This document shows positions 8,034-12,897 of a stretch of 12,897 nucleotides of DNA, piece by piece. Location: positions 1 to 12,897 of the forward strand of contig CAYSSK010000109.1 in NCBI GenBank assembly GCA_964433645.1. Direction: 5' to 3'. The notes under the pieces were generated by a model. It saw nothing but the letters and a program-made list of their open reading frames with translations. It made no database searches and had not been told where the DNA came from. Source of the DNA: Desulfofustis sp964433645. GTDB lineage: Bacteria; Desulfobacterota; Desulfobulbia; Desulfobulbales; Desulfocapsaceae. Made by a program: the position numbers and the translations under genes. The first letter of the stretch is position 1. Every line of letters starts with the position of its first letter.

Positions 8034-9086
8034 ATGGGTAAATATGGTATGCAGCCGCGTGGAAAAACGATGTTTTGGGTCAACGTGATTATTCCCCCTT
8101 TAGTACTGCTATCGGCTCTCTTGTTACTTGGTGGATGCGGTGCATTAACCGGGATACCTGCACACGGCGGCGGAAAGCGATTTGCGGTCGAACAGGAGTT
8201 GGTTGCAGCAACGGCCAGAGCAACGCTGAAGCAGTTAGACCTGTCGAGAATTCAGGGGAAAAAGGTAAATATCTATATGAATGCCATTGGGGATATCGGG
8301 GTTGGAAATATGTTCGGCGGGCGATTCTCCCTGGTCTCCCAGTTGCGCGGTAATTATCTCCAGACGCCGCCGGTAACAGAGCGATCAACGTATCAGCGAT
8401 TTTTAACCACAACAACAAACGAGACAGCTAGTTCAACCACCTCAGATGCATCCAACGATATTACCGGAATCGAACAATCAAGCAGCTCAAGCTCTTCTTC
8501 GGGCACCAGTACAACGGATGCTGTGCTCGCTTCACCATCGGTGATAGAGACCATGCAGCAGGGCAGTGGTCGTGACGTCCAGCTTGGCATTGACTATAAG
8601 GGTTTGGGAGCATACCAGAATTCCGACAGAATATCATCAGACGACCTGCAGTACTTGTTCGGACTTATGCAAACCTACTTTTTCCTAAAAGGTGCCAATG
8701 TCGTTCCGCCTTCGGAGGCCGAGGTCGATGTCTATGTGATCGTCGATGTCTTTGGCACCATTCGTACGAGAATTGATTGGTTTTTGGCAAACAATGAGAT
8801 CTTGCAGGCGAAGACCTCGCTGGAAGTCATGGCGGTGGATCACCAGACCGGCAAACTTTTGATGCCGCCGCAGTCCGTCGTTTCCGAGGCTGAGTATAAT
8901 GAGCAATACCTGCTTTGGATGGGGCCGGTAATTGTCAAAAAGTTTTTGCAGGAATCAGAGCCGTTATTAAGCGACTTTACTGATCTGCGCCCGAACGTTG
9001 ACTCGATAGCAGCCTACCCTGAGCAGGATGCGCCCATCCCTTACCCGTTCAGGTACCAGATTGAAAAATGGTTTCACGAGGATTAA
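8034..9086 (+). CDS. Predicted outer-membrane lipoprotein of unknown function linked to T1SS
   Basis: I do not recognise a family. With the ATG at 8034 the protein is 350 residues. A hydrophobic stretch (about 14-32) ends in LLGGC, a lipobox with Cys35; the next residue is Gly, not Asp, which favours sorting to the outer membrane. ATG 8049 (keeps the basic MQPRGK lead) and ATG 8070 (GGA eight bases upstream, but no basic residues) are alternative starts. A Ser/Thr-rich low-complexity segment (about 124-163, with eight Ser in a row) divides an N-terminal region from a C-terminal globular part containing DVYVIVDVFGTIRTRIDW and LEVMAVDHQTGKLL. The gap of 44 AT-rich bases after the adaptor, same strand, suggests one transcript. 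It might assist surface display or secretion of the RTX protein, but only position supports that. There is no resemblance to TolC, which is larger and lacks such a linker. Confidence 0.8.
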   Translation: MGKYGMQPRGKTMFWVNVIIPPLVLLSALLLLGGCGALTGIPAHGGGKRFAVEQELVAATARATLKQLDLSRIQGKKVNIYMNAIGDIGVGNMFGGRFSLVSQLRGNYLQTPPVTERSTYQRFLTTTTNETASSTTSDASNDITGIEQSSSSSSSSGTSTTDAVLASPSVIETMQQGSGRDVQLGIDYKGLGAYQNSDRISSDDLQYLFGLMQTYFFLKGANVVPPSEAEVDVYVIVDVFGTIRTRIDWFLANNEILQAKTSLEVMAVDHQTGKLLMPPQSVVSEAEYNEQYLLWMGPVIVKKFLQESEPLLSDFTDLRPNVDSIAAYPEQDAPIPYPFRYQIEKWFHED

Positions 9087-9094
9087 TTGTGAGG

Positions 9095-9220
9095 GTCAGG
9101 TCTCAACTTTTGACATTTATGGCCTTTCAATAAGTTTTTGCAGAGACCAAGGAGAAGGCGATGGCACGACCTTTAAGAATTGAATCTCCCGGCGCGTTTT
9201 ACCATGTCACGTTGCCTGAC
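9095..9220 (+). mobile_element. Internally deleted IS200-like/REP-associated transposase element
   Basis: GTCAGG-tct-CAAC (9095-9107) is an imperfect inverted match to GTTGCCTGAC (9211-9220), enclosing the start of a transposase gene with its own strong ribosome binding site AAGGAG (9149-9154). The leader before the ATG resembles the usual upstream region of REP-associated tyrosine transposase genes. The element would be only about 126 bases, so it can no longer move by itself. The boundaries are inferred from the inverted ends alone. Confidence 0.5.
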
Positions 9221-9226
9221 ACTTGA
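9161..9226 (+). pseudogene. Truncated REP-associated tyrosine transposase (N-terminal fragment)
   Basis: ATG at 9161, six bases after AAGGAG, opens with MARPLRIESPGAFYHVT, the hallmark N-terminus of the Y1/IS200-like REP-associated transposases (usually MARPLRIExPGAxYHV). After these 17 codons the match ends, and four unrelated codons lead to TGA at 9224-9226. The HUH and catalytic Tyr parts are missing, so no transposase activity is expected. The intact translation signals may still yield a 21-residue peptide of no known role. Confidence 0.85.
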
Positions 9227-9542
9227 GGTTTCTCACACTGCTTGCGGTGCCTGTGCTTTGTTTGGGATCGAAAACTGACGGGACAGGTTTCAACTCGTCC
9301 TCCGCAGACATCCACCGACGGGCCAGATTCCGGCCTGTGCCCCGCTGACGCAGATCAGCCCTTCCGACCACGATGACGATGGTCATTGTTTGTTGAGATC
9401 TCCAGCTATGGAAGCCGGCTGGCGTTAATGCCACCGGAATTGATCGATTGCATCAGCGCAATTGACAATCCACAGCGCTTCCGGTACGCTGTGACATCTC
9501 GAGCAGGCGACAGATCGTTTCTTTCCACAGCGGGGCACGCCC
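9227..9542. other. Unassigned intergenic stretch between transposase remnant and hydantoinase-like gene
   Basis: I see no convincing gene in these 316 bases. Short open frames exist on both strands, but none has recognisable motifs or a good start. An imperfect stem-loop lies at 9415-9437 (CCGG-c-TGGC, loop GTTAAT, GCCA-CCGG); no T-run follows, so it is not a standard terminator. The promoter of the downstream gene should lie here, but no clear -35/-10 pair is visible. It may be decayed coding sequence. Confidence 0.5.
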
Positions 9543-11234
9543 ATGATCATTGGCCTGGATGTCGGTGGCACGCACAGCGACGCGGTTCTTTTCGATTCCC
9601 GGGGGCTGGTACGTGATATCAAGGTTCCGACCAACCCGGACAACCTCTACGAAACACTGCTGACGGCCTTTGACCTGCTGATGGAGGGACAACGGCCCGA
9701 GGAGGTCAAGCGGCTGGTGCTGAGCACCACGCTGGCCACCAACATGGTGGTGCAGAATTCGTTACCGCCGGTGGCCATGCTCGTGTCCGGCGGCCCGGGC
9801 ATCGATCCCGAGCATTTTCGTATCGGTGATCACTATTATGTGGTGCGCGGCGCGCTGGACCACGGCGGCCGGGAGCTCGAGCCGCTGGACGAGCAGCAGA
9901 TCAAGGCCGTCGGCGAACAGATCAGGGCCGCCGGTCTGCCTTACGTGGGTGTCGTCAGCAAATTTTCCGTGCGCAACCCGGAGCATGAACTGCGTCTGGC
10001 CGAATTGCTCGCTCCCTACGTCGAGCGGGTCTTCATGGGGCATCCGCTGTCCGGCGTGCTCAGCTTTCCCCGGCGCATCGCCACCACCTATCTCAATGCC
10101 GCCGTCTATCCGGTGCACCGGGATTTTTTCACGGCGGTGCAGGAATCCCTGGCGCAAAAAGGGATTGCTGTGCCGATCCGGATTCTCAAGCCCGACGGCG
10201 GCAACATGAATATGGAGACGTCGCTTGATTACCCGGCCCAGACCATCCTGAGCGGCCCGTCGGCCAGCGTCATGGGGGCGATCGCCTATGCCCGGGCGGA
10301 CGAGAGCTGCCTGGTGCTCGACATCGGCGGTACGACCACCGATATGGCGGTGATTCTCGACGGGGTGCCGGTCCTCGCTTCCGGCGGTATCGAAATCGGG
10401 CCGTACAAGACCCTGATCCGCGCCCTGCAGACCCGCTCCATCGGCATCGGCGGCGACAGCGTCGTCCGGGTTCACGACGGCCAGATCAGCATCGGCCCGG
10501 ATCGTCTCGGGCGGGCCATGGCCTACGGCGGGCCGCTGCCGACCCCGACCGACGCCTTTTGCGTGCTCGGTTTGGCCGACGGCGGCGATGGCCAACGTTC
10601 AATTCAGGGACTGACGCCGCTGGCCGCGGCCCTGCAGGTGTCCGTCGAGGAAATTGCCGAATTGATCTTCACCACCGCCTGCCGGGAAATCCTGACCGCG
10701 GCGCGGAATATGGTCGCCGATATCAACAGTCGCCCGGTCTACACCGTGCACGAGATGCACGAGGGTATCCAGATCCAGCCGGATCGCCTGCTCGTCCTCG
10801 GCGGGCCGGCGCGCCAGTTTGCCGAGCGACTGGCCACGCTCTTTCCCGGTGAGGTCATACCGGTGCCGCACTGGCAGGTTGCCAATGCCATCGGCTGCGC
10901 GCTGGCCCGCACCACCTGCGAGGTGACGGTCTACGCCGACACGGCCCGCCAGGTGGTAACCGCCCAGGGCGAGGGGTATCACCAGAATATTCCGGCCAGC
11001 TTCGATGTGGGCAATATCCGGGATATCGCTCTGGAACTGGTGCGGAAAAAGGCCCTTGCCCGCGGGGCCAACCCGGATTTCGTGCAGACCGAAATCGTCG
11101 AAGAGGCGCAATTCAACATGGTTCGCGGCTTTTATACGGTCGGCAGGAATATCCGGGTACGGGCACAGGTCAAACCCGGTTTGATTCACGGCTACGACCC
11201 GCAGACCGAAACGCTGAACCGACCTGATCTGTAG
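9543..11234 (+). CDS. Hydantoinase/oxoprolinase family protein (HyuA-like), short form
   Basis: ASKHA-fold protein of the HyuA/5-oxoprolinase A type, a family that opens cyclic amides such as hydantoins or 5-oxoproline, often with ATP. Phosphate loop 1 is at the very N-terminus (MIIGLDVGGTHSDAVLFD, 1-18), and STTLATN (about 60-66) follows as in the family. LSGPSAS (236-242) and the second phosphate loop DIGGTTTDMAV (260-270) are intact; GIGGDS (about 300-305) and LGGPA near the C-terminus complete the core. At 563 residues it is shorter than classic HyuA (about 690), lacking much of the usual C-terminal part, and no HyuB partner is adjacent. ATG 9543 is chosen because the glycine loop begins right after it; GGGG at 9531-9534 is a weak ribosome binding site. 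The next gene encodes a deacetylase-fold hydrolase. The substrate is unknown. Confidence 0.9.
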   Translation: MIIGLDVGGTHSDAVLFDSRGLVRDIKVPTNPDNLYETLLTAFDLLMEGQRPEEVKRLVLSTTLATNMVVQNSLPPVAMLVSGGPGIDPEHFRIGDHYYVVRGALDHGGRELEPLDEQQIKAVGEQIRAAGLPYVGVVSKFSVRNPEHELRLAELLAPYVERVFMGHPLSGVLSFPRRIATTYLNAAVYPVHRDFFTAVQESLAQKGIAVPIRILKPDGGNMNMETSLDYPAQTILSGPSASVMGAIAYARADESCLVLDIGGTTTDMAVILDGVPVLASGGIEIGPYKTLIRALQTRSIGIGGDSVVRVHDGQISIGPDRLGRAMAYGGPLPTPTDAFCVLGLADGGDGQRSIQGLTPLAAALQVSVEEIAELIFTTACREILTAARNMVADINSRPVYTVHEMHEGIQIQPDRLLVLGGPARQFAERLATLFPGEVIPVPHWQVANAIGCALARTTCEVTVYADTARQVVTAQGEGYHQNIPASFDVGNIRDIALELVRKKALARGANPDFVQTEIVEEAQFNMVRGFYTVGRNIRVRAQVKPGLIHGYDPQTETLNRPDL

Positions 11235-11243
11235 CGTTGACCA

Positions 11244-11283
11244 GGCCTGTCTTTGCCGGTGCCGGCCACCGGGGAGACAGGCC
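11244..11283. other. Strong two-part stem-loop between the two hydrolase genes
   Basis: Outer arms GGCCTGTCT (11244-11252) and AGACAGGCC (11275-11283) pair perfectly over nine bases. Inside, CCGGTG (11256-11261) pairs with CACCGG (11267-11272) around loop CCGGC, leaving a small internal loop (TTG against GG). It starts ten bases after the upstream stop codon. No T-run follows, so an RNA-stability or attenuation element is as likely as a terminator. A weaker hairpin (GCAGG 11300-11304 with CCTGC 11313-11317) follows. Confidence 0.6.
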
Positions 11284-11348
11284 GGCAGGGCCGCTCACGG
11301 CAGGAGCCGGTGCCTGCAATCACCAATAATGTGCCAGGACCGCCTGTT

Positions 11349-12665
11349 ATGCTTCGCGCCAACCACAAAACCGGACTCGTTTTTTTTCCAGCCTTCGATT
11401 GGGCCATCGACCCCACCCACCCGGAACGGGAAGAGCGCCTGCTCTACACCCAGGACCAGGTGTTCGAGGAGGGGCTGCTCGATATCGACGGTATTGTCGA
11501 GCTCAAGCCCGACCTGGTGACCATCAAGGATATCCAGCGTGTTCATTTCTGTGTCCCGGACCCCTGGGCGGTCGTTACCGAGTCGCATCTGATCAGCGCC
11601 GGCGGGGCCAAGACCATCGGCATGGCGGTGATGGACGGCACCATCGAACGCGGCTTCGCGCTGGTGCGGCCGCCGGGCCACCACGCCAACCGGGTGGTCC
11701 ACGGTGCACGCGGGTTCTGCAATATCAACATCGAAGCGATCATGATCGAATACCTGCGTCGGGCCTACCAGGTCGACCGGGTGGCGATCGTCGACACCGA
11801 CTGCCATCACGGTGACGGCACCCAGGATATCTATTGGCACGATCCCGATACGCTGTTCATCTCCATTCACCAGGACGGTCGCACCCTCTATCCGGGCAGC
11901 GGTTTTCTCAACGATTTCGGCGGGCCCAATGCCGCCGGTACGACCATCAACCTGCCGTTGCCGCCGGAGACCGGTGACGAGGGGTTTCTCTATGCGATCG
12001 AGCACGCGGTTTTGCCGATTCTCGAAGACTTTCAGCCGCAGCTGATCATCAATTCGGCGGGGCAGGACAACCACTACTCCGATCCGATCACCAATATGAA
12101 TTTCTCGGCCCGCGGCTATGCCCGGCTGACATCGATGCTCAAAGCGGACATCGCCGTCCTTGAGGGCGGCTATTCGATCGAGGGAGCACTCCCTTATGTC
12201 AATGCCGGTATCATCATGGCCATGGCCGGTCTCGATTACTCTCACCTGCGCGAACCGGACTTCAATCCGGATCGGCTGCGCCAGGATCCCGATGTGACCC
12301 AGGTGATCGAAAAGACCTGCAACTATGCACTGGAAATCTGGAGTAAACGGGCGGCGATCACCCATACGGTGCGCAAGAAGCCGGACTGTGGCGAGCGAAG
12401 GCGGCAGATTTTTTACGACACCGACAATATCCTGGAGACGCAGGAAGAGACCATCCATATCTGTGACGACTGCGCCGGCGCCCTGCGGATCGACAGCATC
12501 TCCGACCGCGGCGTCCGCATGCTCGGCGTGACCATCCCGCGCAAGGCCTGCCCCCGCTGCATCGAGCAGGGCCGGCAGTGGTATGAAAGCGGCGACCGGG
12601 ATCACTACCGCCACATCTTCCTGCAGGATCGTGTCACCGATCGCTACAGCGAGCGCAAGGACTGA
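11349..12665 (+). CDS. Histone-deacetylase-fold amidohydrolase with C-terminal zinc-ribbon-like domain
   Basis: Zn-dependent deacetylase of the HDAC/AcuC/acetylpolyamine amidohydrolase superfamily, likely cytoplasmic (no signal peptide). Catalytic landmarks are intact: RPPGHHA with His111/His112; DTDCHHGDG with Asp151 and His153 as Zn ligands; SAGQDNHYSDP with Asp245 as third ligand; and EGGY with Tyr275, the usual transition-state residue. In bacteria these enzymes act on acetylated lysines, polyamines or other amides; the substrate here is not readable. The protein is 439 residues against about 300-380 for most relatives. The extra C-terminal 90-odd residues hold Cys372-x2-Cys375 and Cys401-x2-Cys404, a likely structural Zn ribbon. 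ATG 11349 is preferred over TTG 11253 because AGGA lies nine bases before it and the earlier codons overlap the stem-loop. It lies 114 bases behind the hydantoinase-like gene, possibly on one transcript. Confidence 0.92.
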   Translation: MLRANHKTGLVFFPAFDWAIDPTHPEREERLLYTQDQVFEEGLLDIDGIVELKPDLVTIKDIQRVHFCVPDPWAVVTESHLISAGGAKTIGMAVMDGTIERGFALVRPPGHHANRVVHGARGFCNINIEAIMIEYLRRAYQVDRVAIVDTDCHHGDGTQDIYWHDPDTLFISIHQDGRTLYPGSGFLNDFGGPNAAGTTINLPLPPETGDEGFLYAIEHAVLPILEDFQPQLIINSAGQDNHYSDPITNMNFSARGYARLTSMLKADIAVLEGGYSIEGALPYVNAGIIMAMAGLDYSHLREPDFNPDRLRQDPDVTQVIEKTCNYALEIWSKRAAITHTVRKKPDCGERRRQIFYDTDNILETQEETIHICDDCAGALRIDSISDRGVRMLGVTIPRKACPRCIEQGRQWYESGDRDHYRHIFLQDRVTDRYSERKD

Positions 12666-12684
12666 CAACCGTCCTTATGAGCGG

Positions 12685-12729
12685 CGGCTCTGGTCAACGG
12701 TCGAGCCGAACAAGCCCGTGCCGCGCTTG
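12685..12729. terminator. Possible bidirectional terminator hairpins between convergent genes
   Basis: CGGCTC (12685-12690) pairs with GAGCCG (12703-12708), and CAAGC (12711-12715) with GCTTG (12725-12729). They sit in the 71-base gap between two convergent genes, where terminators are expected. Neither is followed by a T-run on either strand, so the call rests on position. Confidence 0.3.
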
Positions 12730-12736
12730 GCTGCCG

Positions 12737-12897
12737 TTATCTTTCTGCTGCCATGTCGATACATGTCCGTACCGCTTCCCGATAACGCTCTTCGCTCGTT
12801 GCCCGGGTGATTTTCTTCAGCTGTTGGCGGGCACCGGGAAATGCGTCGATAAAATAGATCCAGATCTGTTTCATCCGGCCGAGCAGGTGGCCCGGTC
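12737..12897 (-). CDS. C-terminal end of a probable tRNA-dihydrouridine synthase (DusC-like), partial
   Basis: Read on the - strand from the window edge, an open frame of 52 codons ends at TAA (12739-12737). Its start lies beyond the window. The residues include LLGRMKQIWIYFIDAFPGA, then KKITRATSEERYREAV. The R-x-KQ-W-x-Y pattern followed by a charged helix and a short final helix resembles the C-terminal helical domain of Dus enzymes, especially DusC, which reduce uridines in the tRNA D-loop or arm using FMN. The catalytic TIM barrel is outside the window, so the assignment rests on this tail alone. The gene converges on the deacetylase gene. Confidence 0.6.
   Translation of the reverse strand, partial: PGHLLGRMKQIWIYFIDAFPGARQQLKKITRATSEERYREAVRTCIDMAAER

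Noticed and set aside
9207..9434. Small protein on the - strand (75 codons)
   Set aside because: No recognisable motif; it runs over the transposase remnant border and has no clear ribosome binding site.
9762..10595. Open frame of 277 codons on the - strand
   Set aside because: Antisense to the HyuA-like gene; its composition (many His, Asp and Gly) and lack of motifs mark it as a shadow.
11253..11348. Extension of the HDAC-fold protein to TTG 11253
   Set aside because: The added residues are low-complexity Pro/Gly/Arg, overlap the stem-loop and lack family similarity; ATG 11349 has an AGGA nine bases upstream.
11295..12668. Long open frame of 457 codons on the - strand
   Set aside because: It lies opposite the HDAC-fold gene, whose catalytic motifs are intact; the - frame is rich in Arg, Asp, His and Val with no recognisable domain, as expected for an antisense shadow in G+C-rich DNA.
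12583..12810. Small + strand open frame of 75 codons
   Set aside because: It overlaps the end of the HDAC-fold gene and lies opposite the Dus-like C-terminus; it is a shadow of both.

Overview
The window looks like a chromosomal segment of a Gram-negative bacterium. The evidence is a type I (ABC/HlyD) secretion locus, a lipoprotein with a lipobox, and RTX calcium-binding repeats. The mix of genes would fit a Desulfobacterota or Desulfuromonadia-type genome, but that placement is an impression from gene content, not something the sequence proves.

Left part (1-9086), a type I secretion locus on the + strand. It opens inside a very large RTX calcium-binding protein whose start lies upstream of the window; about 1,298 residues are visible, ending in a typical C-terminal type I secretion signal. 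After a 161-base gap come an HlyB-type ABC exporter (856 aa), an HlyD-type adaptor that overlaps it by four bases (ATGA), and, 44 bases on, a predicted outer-membrane lipoprotein of unknown function. The obvious model is that the exporter and adaptor secrete the RTX protein. No TolC-type outer-membrane channel is visible. The exporter appears to carry two tandem degenerate C39-like domains at its N-terminus where HlyB has one. The RTX gene holds a near-identical 179-base internal duplication.

Junction (9087-9542). Directly after the lipoprotein stop is the first 17 codons of a REP-associated/IS200-like transposase with a strong ribosome binding site. It is cut off and flanked by imperfect inverted sequences. 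About 300 bases of unassigned sequence follow. The DNA to the right is visibly richer in G+C: one 60-base row in the exporter counts 29 G+C and one in the hydantoinase-like gene counts 38. The remnant therefore sits near a compositional boundary.

Right part (9543-12897). A short hydantoinase/oxoprolinase (HyuA-like, ASKHA fold) protein is followed, after an intergenic stem-loop, by a histone-deacetylase-fold metal amidohydrolase with an added C-terminal four-cysteine zinc-ribbon-like domain. The two may form an amide/cyclic-amide metabolic pair; their substrate cannot be read from the sequence. A gene on the - strand converges on them at the right edge; its C-terminus resembles the tRNA-dihydrouridine synthase (DusC-like) family.
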